Part shown: in pieces, positions 8,363 through 17,086 of the stretch
Position numbering within the stretch: position 1 is the first letter of the stretch
Layout of the letters: every line of letters begins with the position of its first letter
Position numbers and translations under genes: made by a program
Source of the DNA: Clostridium lentum
GTDB lineage: Bacteria > Bacillota > Clostridia > Clostridiales > Clostridiaceae
Direction: 5' to 3'
Assembly (NCBI RefSeq): GCF_014287815.1
Contig: NZ_JACOOQ010000014.1
Span: forward strand, 16,820 to 80,819
DNA: 64,000 nt
The notes under the pieces: generated by a model
Told to the model about the DNA's origin: nothing
Databases searched by the model: none
The model's input: the letters and a program-made list of their open reading frames with translations, nothing else

Positions 8363-8941
8363 TTATACTCTTTTATCAATATTATCTATTGCAAAATTAA
8401 CATATTCCATAAATCTATCTACTATATGTTTTTCTGAATATTGATCATCATATAAAATTTCATATAGAGCTGAAGAAAATAATATTCCTACAAAGCAACA
8501 TCCCATAACCTCCAATGCTTCTTTATCTGCTTTTCCCTTAGTTATATCATTTATTCTATTGGAATTTATATTTACAAGTCTTCTAAGTTCTTGTCTCACT
8601 TCTTGATGCCTATTCTTATCTCCCCATATTTGACTCATTATTACTCTAAACAATTCTTTATTTTTATAAACATATCTTAACTGTACTTTAGCTGATATTT
8701 TTAACTTTTCAAGAGGATCACTAATTTCCTTTATGGCGTCAAGCACTTCACTCTTAATTACTTTCATTCCTTCATCTATGACAAATTTAAAAATTTCCTC
8801 TTTACCCTTAAAATTATAATATAATGTTCCTTTTGCTACTCCTGCTTCTGAAGCTATTTCATCCACTGTGGCACTATCATATCCCTCTATAGAAAACACC
8901 TTTATTGCTGCATTAAATATTGCCTTTTTTGTTTTATTCAT
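8363..8941 (-). CDS. TetR/AcrR-family transcriptional regulator
   Basis: The N-terminal helix-turn-helix is typical of TetR: KKAIFNAAIKVFSIEGYDSATVDEIASEAGV, split here as a first helix and the recognition segment GVAKGTLYYNFKGKEEIF (about residues 30-50). The remaining 140 residues are a helical ligand-binding and dimer domain with no family-specific motif I recognise. I start it at the ATG of MNKTKK because AGGGAGG lies 5-6 nt upstream; an in-frame ATG 21 nt earlier lacks a ribosome site. It probably regulates itself and the membrane protein gene immediately downstream. Confidence 0.85.
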   Translation of the reverse strand: MNKTKKAIFNAAIKVFSIEGYDSATVDEIASEAGVAKGTLYYNFKGKEEIFKFVIDEGMKVIKSEVLDAIKEISDPLEKLKISAKVQLRYVYKNKELFRVIMSQIWGDKNRHQEVRQELRRLVNINSNRINDITKGKADKEALEVMGCCFVGILFSSALYEILYDDQYSEKHIVDRFMEYVNFAIDNIDKRV

Positions 8942-9013
8942 TTCTTCCTCCCTTTTCTCCATACGCTTTCTTTAAATATCTTCATAAATAGCAGCGACAA
9001 ACTATTGCTACTA

Positions 9014-9751
9014 CTATACTTTTAATATTTCACTTGTATACTTTTCACAGTTTTCTTTATTAGTAATTATTATTACATCTTCCATTTTACAAAAAGTTAT
9101 AAAGCTACTTTCATCAAATTTACTTTTATCTGCAAGTAAATATGCCTTGTTACATTTCTTTATTGCTTCTTTCTTTACCATGGCTTCATTAGCATCTGGA
9201 GTAGTACAACCATTTTCTACACTTACTCCATTAGCTCCAAAAAAGCCCTTAGTAAAATTATAGCTTTCAAGGTCATCTACAGCCTTTACACCTACAATAG
9301 CTTCTGTAACATCTTTTATTTCTCCACCTAAGATAAAAGTTTTTATATTCATATCAACTAATTTTTTAGCATGAGCAATTCCATTAGTAACTACGGTAAT
9401 ATCTTTATTCTTTAAATAATCAATCATATGTTCTGTGGTTGTTCCAGCATCTATATATATATAGTCTCCATCTTCAACCATTTTAGAAGCAAACTTTGCT
9501 ATTTCACTTTTTTCACTTTTATTTATTTTCTGCCTAAAAATAACCTTATAATCATTCCTAAAGTAATCATCGCCAATGGCTATTGCTCCTCCATGGACCT
9601 TTTTTAACTTTCCTTCCTTATCAAGCATTTGAAGGTCTCTTCTAATAGTTGATTCAGAGGCACCAATTTCATCTATAAGTTCTGTCAAAGTTACCATAGA
9701 ATTAATTTTCAACTTTTCTAAAATTATTTTCTTTCTCTCTTCAACTAGCAT
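9014..9751 (-). CDS. DeoR/GlpR-family repressor, FruR-like
   Basis: The 245-residue regulator has an N-terminal winged helix ending in the DeoR signature SESTIRRDLQMLDKEGKLKK and VHGGA (about residues 28-60). A DeoR-C sugar-phosphate sensor follows, with YIDAGTTTEHMIDYL, VVTNG, LGGE, GANGVSVENGCTTPD and YLLADKSKF. The HMIDYL, GxTTPDxxEAxxK and LADKSKF blocks resemble Bacillus FruR, the fructose-1-phosphate-responsive repressor of the fru operon. The fruK-fruA operon at 45.1-48.0 kb has no regulator of its own, so this could be its repressor; that is inference. The gene follows the SNF2 helicase with a 16-nt gap and is probably co-transcribed. The start is ATG after AGAGGAAGG. Confidence 0.85.
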   Translation of the reverse strand: MLVEERKKIILEKLKINSMVTLTELIDEIGASESTIRRDLQMLDKEGKLKKVHGGAIAIGDDYFRNDYKVIFRQKINKSEKSEIAKFASKMVEDGDYIYIDAGTTTEHMIDYLKNKDITVVTNGIAHAKKLVDMNIKTFILGGEIKDVTEAIVGVKAVDDLESYNFTKGFFGANGVSVENGCTTPDANEAMVKKEAIKKCNKAYLLADKSKFDESSFITFCKMEDVIIITNKENCEKYTSEILKV

Positions 9752-9767
9752 TTTTCTTCCTTCCTCT

Positions 9768-12700
9768 TTATAAGAACAATTCCTTTATTTCATCTTCACT
9801 TAATGTTCCAAGTAGACTTCCATCCTTATAATCTCCATTCATTATTTCTCCAATTACTTCTTTTTTATCCTCTTGTAACTTAAGTATCTTTTCTTCAATA
9901 GTCCCTTTTGCAATAAGTTTTATTACTTCAACATTACTTTTTTGCCCAAATCTATGAGCTCTATCTGTTGCTTGATCTTCTATAGCTGGATTCCACCATG
10001 GATCAAAATGAATTACCATATCTGCGGATGTTAAATTAAGTCCTGTACCTCCAGCTTTTAAAGATATTAGAAAAACACTTACATCATTCCTACTATTAAA
10101 ATCATTAACAAGCTTTATTCTTTCTTGTGCTTTTGTTGATCCATCTAGATAATAATAATTTATCTTATTTTCATTTAATGTCTTTTTTATACTATCCAAT
10201 ACCGATGTAAATTGCGAGAATAAAAGTATCTTTCTTTCTGCATTAATGGCTTCACTAACAATTGAAACTGCTGTATCTATTTTACTACTTCCGCCATTAT
10301 ACCCTTCAACTATAACAGATGGATCTAAACATAACTGCCTTAGCTTTGTTAAATATGAAAATATAGTTATCTTATCCTTAGTAATATCCTTATCATTCAT
10401 CTTTTCCTTTATATCGGCAATATAAGATGAATAAACCTTCTTCTGCTCTTCATTCATTTCCACATAATATTTCTTTTCTATCTTATCTGGTAATTCCAAC
10501 ATAACATTTTTCTTAAGTCTTCTTAAAACAAAAGGTTGTATCATTTTCTTAAGCGCTACAGTACCTTCTCTAGTTCCAACAAATCTTTCCTGGAACCGAT
10601 TTTTATTATAAAGGTACCCTGGCATTACAAAGTCAAAAATTGACCATAATTCTAAGAGATTATTTTCTATTGGTGTACCTGTAAGGGCAAATTTAACTTT
10701 AGCTTTTATTTCTTTTACAATTTCACTGCTTATAGATTGAGAATTTTTTATATGTTGTGCTTCATCTATTATACAATAATCAAACTCCTTGCCATCATAC
10801 CATTCATAATCATTCTTAAGTGTTCCATATGTTGTGAGTATAACATCATAGGAAGATATATTTTCCATAATTTCAACTCTCTCTTCTTTATTTCCATGCA
10901 ATACAGCAACATTCATTGATGGTGCAAAATTTTCAAACTCACTTTTCCAATTATAAATTAATGATGTTGGTGTCACTATAAGTGATTTTTTATGGTTATC
11001 CTGTTCTGAAAGCAAGAATGTTATGGTTTGAATTGTTTTTCCAAGTCCCATTTCATCTGCTAAAATCCCACCAAATTCATAATGACTTAAATTTTTAAAC
11101 CAATTATATCCAGTTATTTGATAATCTCTAAGCTTAGCATTCAATTCTGTTGGAATATTATAATTAACTTCCTCAATAGTCTTAAGCTTATTAGAAATAT
11201 GTGATACAATTTCCTTGCCATCTATATAGGACATATTTCCACTTTCTATTGCTTCATTTATAAATGCTGCTCTATTTCTATGAACTCTAATTCTATTATC
11301 ATCTATTCTATTATCTAAAGCTAATATTTCAGCCAAAGTAAAAAAATCTTTCACCTTTTCATCAGTAAAGTTGACAAATGAATCATTCTTCAATTTATAA
11401 AACTTTCTTTTTTCTTTAAAAGCTCTCAAAATATCTGCAAACTCTGATTTATCAATTTCCTCCACTTCAAAGGTAAACTCTAGGAAATTGCTATTACCAT
11501 CTTTCTTTATAGATCCTTTCATAGATGTAGCTCCATAAATCTTCCTATCTTTAAACCTATCAGAATAAAATACCTCTGCACATTCTTTCACATCTTTTAA
11601 ATCACTTAAAAAAAATTCATATAAATTCTCATCATTACCATTAAAGATAAATTTTCCTTTATCTCTATAAAATTTATGTCCATTTAAAACATTTTCAATA
11701 TGTTGTTCTTTATTTAAATTTCTTATTATATATTGTTCATTATTTGGCCCATTAACAAGATTGAAAGACTCTTCACCATAATTCATCTTTACATCAGCCC
11801 AAGTGCTTTTCTTATCTCTATCAAAAAATATCTCTATCTTTAAATCTTCTTTTACTATATTTTTCTTTAGGTTATCATCAAGATTAACCTCTTTTGTAAT
11901 TATATCTAAAGCAGGAATTATCTTAGTAAATACATCTTTCTTCTTTTCACCTTTAAATGATAATTTTTCATTATCCTTTAATGCTGAGTAAAATAATTTA
12001 TATTTTTGAGCCTGCTTTTTTGATGGTAGATATACTACATCATCGTAAATATACACATCTCCTTTATATGTAAGCGGCTTTGGAAGGTTATTTGCTATGG
12101 TTAAATTAATACTGTTATCGCTTTCTTCCAAATTAAACATTAGTGGCATATCTTCTTTCTTTATCTGTATCTTTTTTTCTTCATCTTTCTCCATAAATAT
12201 TATTTTCTTATGAGATAAGCATTCTAAAAATCTTCTTAATGTCTGTGATGGTATTACTAACATCTTATTTTTAGAAATTAGTCCACTGCTCGTTCTTCCA
12301 TAAGAAGGACCACTGCCTAATGCTTCATTTAACCCTGCATATTCTTCAATAAAATCAATAATTCTTTCATCTTCCTCTGAAAAGTAATGTCTTTTTGGAT
12401 CATAAATGAAATTCTTACCATAAATTAATTTTTCCTCATTTATTTTTGCTTTCACAAACTCAGGAATATTTTTCATTACATAAAGATGATTACTACCTAT
12501 TTTAAAATCTGCTTCAAAAAAAGGTTCGCCTCTAAAATAGCTTTTCTTTTCTAAAGAAACCTCTATATTTAACATTTCTTTTTCATTATCATCTTCATCT
12601 AACTGTTCTAACAGTTTTTTGCTATAATCCATATCTATTTTCCTAGGATTTAAGCCTTGATCTCTACTATCTTCTTTAAGCCTTTCTTCTAGGATATCTA

Positions 12701-13016
12701 TAAATCTATAAAATGTTGCAGCTACGTGCTTACATATATAATTTTCATTAAAATCAGCATTATTTCTATAATCAAGGCATTCACATTCTGTATATATTAA
12801 CTTTAAATTCTTTATGTCTATAGAAATATTAATACTATACATTTCTCTGCTTTCACTAGACATAACCTTACCATAAATATCTAAAGAGTCATACTGTGGG
12901 TCTACCATAGATTTAACTTGATGTACTAACCCTTCATTTACAGATCTTCGTCCCCTTGGGAGCCTATTTTTTATATCATGACTTGTCATTAAACTATTTA
13001 ACTCTCTAATATTCAC
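9768..13016 (-). CDS. SNF2-family DNA translocase/helicase with SWIM zinc finger
   Basis: The protein has 1082 residues. Near the N-terminus is a SWIM-type zinc finger (Cys-78, Cys-80, Cys-95, His-97). A long region typical of bacterial SNF2-associated proteins follows, then the ATPase: motif I ADEMGLGKTIQT at about 655, DEAQH (motif II) at about 753, LTGTPIENN, and a helicase-C lobe with LISLKAGGTGLNL and DRAHRFGQ. These proteins move on duplex DNA using ATP and may affect transcription-complex recycling or repair; the cellular role is not settled. The start is GTG behind GGTGGAG. It lies directly upstream of the DeoR gene. Confidence 0.93.
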   Translation of the reverse strand: MNIRELNSLMTSHDIKNRLPRGRRSVNEGLVHQVKSMVDPQYDSLDIYGKVMSSESREMYSINISIDIKNLKLIYTECECLDYRNNADFNENYICKHVAATFYRFIDILEERLKEDSRDQGLNPRKIDMDYSKKLLEQLDEDDNEKEMLNIEVSLEKKSYFRGEPFFEADFKIGSNHLYVMKNIPEFVKAKINEEKLIYGKNFIYDPKRHYFSEEDERIIDFIEEYAGLNEALGSGPSYGRTSSGLISKNKMLVIPSQTLRRFLECLSHKKIIFMEKDEEKKIQIKKEDMPLMFNLEESDNSINLTIANNLPKPLTYKGDVYIYDDVVYLPSKKQAQKYKLFYSALKDNEKLSFKGEKKKDVFTKIIPALDIITKEVNLDDNLKKNIVKEDLKIEIFFDRDKKSTWADVKMNYGEESFNLVNGPNNEQYIIRNLNKEQHIENVLNGHKFYRDKGKFIFNGNDENLYEFFLSDLKDVKECAEVFYSDRFKDRKIYGATSMKGSIKKDGNSNFLEFTFEVEEIDKSEFADILRAFKEKRKFYKLKNDSFVNFTDEKVKDFFTLAEILALDNRIDDNRIRVHRNRAAFINEAIESGNMSYIDGKEIVSHISNKLKTIEEVNYNIPTELNAKLRDYQITGYNWFKNLSHYEFGGILADEMGLGKTIQTITFLLSEQDNHKKSLIVTPTSLIYNWKSEFENFAPSMNVAVLHGNKEERVEIMENISSYDVILTTYGTLKNDYEWYDGKEFDYCIIDEAQHIKNSQSISSEIVKEIKAKVKFALTGTPIENNLLELWSIFDFVMPGYLYNKNRFQERFVGTREGTVALKKMIQPFVLRRLKKNVMLELPDKIEKKYYVEMNEEQKKVYSSYIADIKEKMNDKDITKDKITIFSYLTKLRQLCLDPSVIVEGYNGGSSKIDTAVSIVSEAINAERKILLFSQFTSVLDSIKKTLNENKINYYYLDGSTKAQERIKLVNDFNSRNDVSVFLISLKAGGTGLNLTSADMVIHFDPWWNPAIEDQATDRAHRFGQKSNVEVIKLIAKGTIEEKILKLQEDKKEVIGEIMNGDYKDGSLLGTLSEDEIKELFL

Positions 13017-13102
13017 TGCTCCACCTCACGCTTTTAATAAATTAACTATTATATTATATACCATGTTTTTCTTTTATTAAACATTATTATTTATTAAGTA
13101 AG

Positions 13103-13131
13103 TTGTTAACTTATTTTCTCTTGTATATAAT
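13103..13131 (+). promoter_or_regulatory. Sigma-A-type promoter for the Cys-rich TPR gene
   Basis: TTGTTA (13103-13108), 17-nt spacer, TATAAT (13126-13131). The -35 box lies inside a small inverted repeat, AAGTT-GTT-AACTT, that could be an operator. The start codon follows about 50 nt downstream. Confidence 0.65.
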
Positions 13132-13181
13132 TAAATATAACTACATAAAATTGTAATATACCTTAAGGAGATGATTTATTC

Positions 13182-13610
13182 ATGGAAACTAGTAAAAGTT
13201 ATGATGAAAATATATTTAATGAAATACTTAGTCTTATAAATAAAAATAAAGCATCTTTAGCAGAAGAAAAACTTAATTCCATTGCTGAAAAAAATGCTAT
13301 GTGGAATTACCTTTATGGGCTTATACTATTTAATAAATCATGGTATGATAGTGCCCTATCCTACTTTAATAATGCTATATCATTAGATCCATCCAATGTA
13401 TTTATTAAGGAATCCTATGTTAATCTTATGGCAAGGCATAGACATTATTCTGATGATTACTATAGTAGTGGCTACAGAAGACGAAATCGTGGTTGCTCTT
13501 GTTGTTGCTGTGATGACTGTTGTTGCAATTATGAAATAAGCTGTTGTGATCTTATATGCTTAGACCAATGTTGTGAATGTATGGGTGGAGATTTTATTAA
13601 CTGTATATAA
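13182..13610 (+). CDS. TPR protein with a 15-cysteine C-terminal tail
   Basis: This 142-residue protein has two parts. Residues 10-85 form a TPR-like helical module (AEEKLNSIAEKN, MWNYLYGLILFNKSWYDSAL, LDPSN). Residues 97-142 are a basic hinge (RRRNRG) and a tail with 15 cysteines, in runs CCCC, CCC, CC and CC separated by acidic residues. The TPR module is a clear paralogue of that in the J-like protein at 14408-15184: both share AExxLNxI, KN, WNYLxG, a Trp, LxPxN and a closing (M/L)xR. Metal binding or disulfide cross-linking by the tail is a reasonable guess. The start is ATG after AAGGAGATGA. The function is unknown. Confidence 0.78.
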   Translation: METSKSYDENIFNEILSLINKNKASLAEEKLNSIAEKNAMWNYLYGLILFNKSWYDSALSYFNNAISLDPSNVFIKESYVNLMARHRHYSDDYYSSGYRRRNRGCSCCCCDDCCCNYEISCCDLICLDQCCECMGGDFINCI

Positions 13611-13644
13611 AAAAGTACTGCCAAATAATCCTGGCAGTACTTTT
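13611..13644. terminator. Bidirectional terminator
   Basis: A 13-bp perfect stem (AAAAGTACTGCCA, 13611-13623, with 13632-13644) and 8-nt loop give T-runs on both strands. It serves the Cys-rich TPR gene and the convergent glycosylase gene. Confidence 0.92.
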
Positions 13645-13645
13645 C

Positions 13646-14257
13646 TTATTTTTTAGATACATATACGTTATTTTTTATATAAAATCTCCATGGAAAATTG
13701 ATAGCTTCTTCAGCATAATCTATTCCAATTCTTGTGGTTTCAACTATGTCTATTTCTTCCTTATTTCCTTCTTCAATATATAAAGTACTTTCTTCGTATA
13801 ACCTATGATAATTTTCCTTCTTTGTAATATTAAGTGCCATGCATAATTTAGCAGGTCCATTGGTAAGACTCTTTTTTTGTGTTTTACTTAATTTATCATA
13901 CTTCTTCTTTAATCTTATTTCTGCTAAATACTCAAAATTATCCAGAGGTTCCACTGCTCTTATAAGTACTCCTGATGCTACATCTTCTTTGTCACTTATG
14001 ACATTAAAGCAATGATATAATCCATAAATAAAATAGACGTATGATATACCTCCGCTATGAAAAAGTGGCTCTGTACGTTCTGTCCTTCTACCATTGTAAG
14101 CATGTGAAGCCTTATCAATATCTCCAATATAACTTTCTGTTTCTACAATTTTACACTTTATAACTTTACCATCTACTTTTCTCACTAAGACTTTTCCTAA
14201 TAATTTTTTAGCTACAGTTATGGCATCTTCTTCATAAAACTCTTTTGGTAATATCAT
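13646..14257 (-). CDS. 3-methyladenine DNA glycosylase (AAG/MPG family)
   Basis: The enzyme excises alkylated purines in base-excision repair. The 203-residue protein has the family hallmarks: [13 protein letters not shown] at the start, [27 protein letters not shown], split as the catalytic Glu region (VETESY) and the SHAYNGRRT segment, then [14 protein letters not shown] and VLIRAVEPL. Its length is normal. The ATG follows AGGAGG. The gene lies on the opposite strand between the two TPR paralogues and has no obvious link to them. Confidence 0.92.
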   Translation of the reverse strand: MILPKEFYEEDAITVAKKLLGKVLVRKVDGKVIKCKIVETESYIGDIDKASHAYNGRRTERTEPLFHSGGISYVYFIYGLYHCFNVISDKEDVASGVLIRAVEPLDNFEYLAEIRLKKKYDKLSKTQKKSLTNGPAKLCMALNITKKENYHRLYEESTLYIEEGNKEEIDIVETTRIGIDYAEEAINFPWRFYIKNNVYVSKK

Positions 14258-14407
14258 CTTTTCCTCCTAAATGTATCTTTCTTATTAGTATTTTAACTTA
14301 CTATTCAAAATATTATAACTTATTATTGGCTATTATAACTAAGCACTCATTTACCATATTTAGAATATACTATACTGAATTATCAAATCTTTAAGGAGAT
14401 TTATTTA

Positions 14408-15184
14408 ATGAATCCATATAAAATTTTAGGCATTCCGCCTACAGCATCAAAGGATGAAATAGAAAATGCTTATGAAAGAATCGTAGATACTTATCAAATT
14501 GATAATGCTGATTCTGATGATTATTATTTGATGGAAGATAAAATTTCTGAAGCTAATGAAGCATATAACACACTTATCAATGACTTAAAGTATAAAGAGA
14601 TTAGAAGTCTCATTGAAAATGAACAATTTATTTCTGCTGAAACAGAATTAAATTTAATTTCTGATAAGAATAATGCTGAATGGAATTATTTAAAGGGTTT
14701 TGTCATGTTAAAGAAAGGTTGGGTACAATCTGGAGTAAATCATTTAAAGACTGCTGCTGAATTAAACCCAACAAATCCTGAATATAAAGAAACCATGGCT
14801 ATTTTATCAAGAAAGATCAACACCATAAAGCAAAATTATGCTAGAGCTGCTGCCGCTGCCAATATTAAAGCTAATCAAAATAATATGAACATGTGTGGTG
14901 GAAATAATGGCGGTGGTAACGGCATGTGCGGAGATATGGGTAATTTAGGAAATATGATGGGTGGAGGGAATCCTTTAGCAAATATGATGGGCGGCAATGC
15001 TAATCCAATGGGTAATAATCCAGCTGGTGGTGCAGTTCCAAATGGAGGAATGGCTCAAAATCCTACTGGTGGTAACGCAATGAATGGCAATCCTTTACAA
15101 AACATGCTACTTCAAAGCCTATTCTCAGGAGGAAATAATGGTGCTATGAACATGTGCGGCAACAGTGGTGGAAAAATGTGTTAA
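14408..15184 (+). CDS. J-domain-like/TPR protein without HPD, with Met/Asn/Gly-rich tail
   Basis: Residues 1-60 match a J domain (NPYKILGIPPTAS, EIENAYERIVDTY, ISEANEAYNTL). The His-Pro-Asp loop required to stimulate Hsp70 is replaced by Gln-Ile-Asp (residues 30-32). Residues 70-135 are a TPR module paralogous to that of the Cys-rich protein at 13182. Residues 155-258 are low-complexity and rich in Met, Asn and Gly, with a few cysteines (MCGG, MCGD, MCGN and a terminal MC). The gene starts with ATG after AAGGAGAT. It ends 20 nt before the DUF5685 gene, with which it is surely co-transcribed. A scaffold rather than a classical co-chaperone is the likely role. Confidence 0.82.
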   Translation: MNPYKILGIPPTASKDEIENAYERIVDTYQIDNADSDDYYLMEDKISEANEAYNTLINDLKYKEIRSLIENEQFISAETELNLISDKNNAEWNYLKGFVMLKKGWVQSGVNHLKTAAELNPTNPEYKETMAILSRKINTIKQNYARAAAAANIKANQNNMNMCGGNNGGGNGMCGDMGNLGNMMGGGNPLANMMGGNANPMGNNPAGGAVPNGGMAQNPTGGNAMNGNPLQNMLLQSLFSGGNNGAMNMCGNSGGKMC

Positions 15185-15204
15185 GTAAGGTGGCTAGTAA
15201 ATAA

Positions 15205-16113
15205 ATGTTTGGTTATATTACACCACTATACAATGAGTTAAAGCTTGGAGATTACTATTATTTTAAAAGCTATTACTGTGGTCTTTGTAATACCATAAAA
15301 GAAAACTTTGGCAATCTTCCTCGATTAACCTTAAATTATGATTTAACCTTCATTGGTTTCCTTTTAGATGGGCTAAGCAATGAACCTATCAATACTAAAT
15401 CAATTCATTGTCTTAAACATTTAACAACTAAAACTATAATCTGTCAACCTACAAATGCATTAAATTATATTTCTGCCGTTAATATAATCATTTCCACCTT
15501 AAAGCTTAAAGATGATATAGTAGATGATGGAAGTATTAAAGGTAGACTATTTTATACACTTTTTATTCCAGCTGATAAGAAGGCCAAAAATCATTTAAAA
15601 TCACTTTTTTCCATTATTGATGAAAATATGACCATCTTATCTGAGTATGAAAAAAATCTTAATTTTACATCATTAGATGAAGTATGTCATCCCTTCAGCG
15701 TAATAATTGCCTCCATCCTAAGTCTATATCCATATAGTTTTCCAGATGACAATGCTAAAATACGAGAAACTCTCTATAATCTTGGCTACTCAATTGGAAA
15801 ATGGATTTATCTAATGGATGCCTTAGATGATTGGCATGATGATTTAGATAATGATAAATTTAATCCACTAAATACCATATATAATGGAAATAGCATTCCT
15901 TTTGAAGATATTATAAATTTAGTAATTGAAGATATTGACTTTATCATTTTTAGCTGCTTAAATAACTGTAGCGAATATATTAAGGCTCTTCCTTTTAAAA
16001 AACATTATCCAATTATTGAAAATGTTATTGACCTTGGAATGCCTAAATCGTATTATGCTGTAATATTTAAGCTTAAAGAATTATTAAATTTAAAAGAAAC
16101 TAGTGTCACATAA
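15205..16113 (+). CDS. DUF5685-family protein with two DDxxDD motifs
   Basis: This 302-residue protein appears all-helical and soluble. It begins MFGYITPLYNELK and has YYCGLCNTI (Cys-25, Cys-28), further cysteines at 69 and 80, and a CHPF at 161-164. Two acidic motifs stand out: DDIVDD at 103-108 and DDWHDD at 208-213, the latter followed by LDNDKFNPL. Such paired aspartate motifs on helices are typical of magnesium-binding isoprenoid synthases, so a related fold is possible, but this is inference. I recognise the family as DUF5685, which has no established function. AAGGTGG precedes the ATG. It forms a two-gene unit with the J-like protein. Confidence 0.8.
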   Translation: MFGYITPLYNELKLGDYYYFKSYYCGLCNTIKENFGNLPRLTLNYDLTFIGFLLDGLSNEPINTKSIHCLKHLTTKTIICQPTNALNYISAVNIIISTLKLKDDIVDDGSIKGRLFYTLFIPADKKAKNHLKSLFSIIDENMTILSEYEKNLNFTSLDEVCHPFSVIIASILSLYPYSFPDDNAKIRETLYNLGYSIGKWIYLMDALDDWHDDLDNDKFNPLNTIYNGNSIPFEDIINLVIEDIDFIIFSCLNNCSEYIKALPFKKHYPIIENVIDLGMPKSYYAVIFKLKELLNLKETSVT

Positions 16114-16140
16114 AGTTAGACACTAGTTTCTTTTAAATTT
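16086..16140. terminator. 22-bp bidirectional terminator after the DUF5685 gene
   Basis: Arms 16086-16107 and 16119-16140 are perfect complements with an 11-nt loop. The last coding codons (for LNLKETSV) form the left arm and the stop codon is in the loop. T-rich ends face both ways, serving also the convergent lipoprotein gene. Confidence 0.92.
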
Positions 16141-16151
16141 AATATGTTTTT

Positions 16152-16943
16152 TTATTTTTCATAAATAACAATATCTCTCATACTATCTTCTTTTATAACA
16201 TCATCTTCTATATCATATACATTAGTGATAGTAACCTTCTTAACTTCTCCCTTTAACTCATCAGCCCTTGCCATAAAGTAAGTTTTTACTTTCTTATCAA
16301 GTTTAACTTCTTCTAACATAGGTGTTTTGTATTGTCCCTCCGTTGTTTCTACTACAACTTCACATAAATTTCCTTCCTTACCAAAGCTATATGCTTCTGA
16401 ACTATTATTTGATATATCAGCCCTTAAAATATATCCATCTACTAGCTTTATGATTTTTGATAAATATATATTAAGCTTTCCTGAAACTATTTCTGGAGCT
16501 TCAACATTAATACACTCTATTACTCCATCTGGTGAAACAGCCCATCCATCGTCTTCTTTTATCATGGCATAAGTATATGTGTATGGAACTTCTTTTCCCT
16601 CTTCCATAATTGCCATATTTACCACTGCTTTTTCTATGTTTTCATCTATAGCTTCAATACTTTCAGTTTCAGACTTAGTAATTTGAGCATTTTTTCTATT
16701 GGCTTCTAACATCTTTACTACTGTGCCACTACTATAGCCTACCGAATCTAAATATACATCAGAATATAATGAAACCATGTTTTCTATGTCATTTGCTTTA
16801 TTATATTCATTAAATAAGTTTATTACCTCTTCGGCACTTTCAGCTCTAACTGGTGTCACATCTTTTGTAGTACATCCTGTGAAAAGGGTAGCAATGATTC
16901 CTGTTGATACTAATCCCACAACTAATCTTTTGGTAAATTTCAT
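16152..16943 (-). CDS. Predicted lipoprotein with an NTF2/SnoaL-like region
   Basis: I start it at the ATG of MKFTKRL, because AAAGGAGAA lies a few bases upstream; an in-frame ATG 45 nt earlier has none. Residues 1-24 are a lipoprotein signal with lipobox LFTGC (Cys-24). Residues about 35-130 (AEEVINLFNEYNKAND, MVSLYSDVYLDSVGY, EDDGWAVSPDG) look like an NTF2-like cone fold. The remainder (about 140-263) is beta-rich and may be a ligand or wall-facing domain. It is probably anchored to the outer face of the membrane. The function is unknown. Confidence 0.72.
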   Translation of the reverse strand: MKFTKRLVVGLVSTGIIATLFTGCTTKDVTPVRAESAEEVINLFNEYNKANDIENMVSLYSDVYLDSVGYSSGTVVKMLEANRKNAQITKSETESIEAIDENIEKAVVNMAIMEEGKEVPYTYTYAMIKEDDGWAVSPDGVIECINVEAPEIVSGKLNIYLSKIIKLVDGYILRADISNNSSEAYSFGKEGNLCEVVVETTEGQYKTPMLEEVKLDKKVKTYFMARADELKGEVKKVTITNVYDIEDDVIKEDSMRDIVIYEK

Positions 16944-17054
16944 ATTATTCTCCTTTACGTATATATTTTCCTTTATTAAGCATAACATAAATAACTTTAT
17001 TTTTCAGCATTGACTTAAAAAAAAGATAATGTTTACAAATTATTTATTTTATGA

Positions 17055-17083
17055 TTGAAGCCTTCATTCTCTGAAGGCTTCAA
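17055..17083. terminator. Hairpin downstream of the HesB-like gene
   Basis: TTGAAGCCTTCA (17055-17066) pairs perfectly with 17072-17083 over a 5-nt loop. The following minus-strand sequence is AT-rich without a clean T-run, so it is a stable but sub-optimal terminator. Confidence 0.6.
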
Positions 17084-17086
17084 CTT

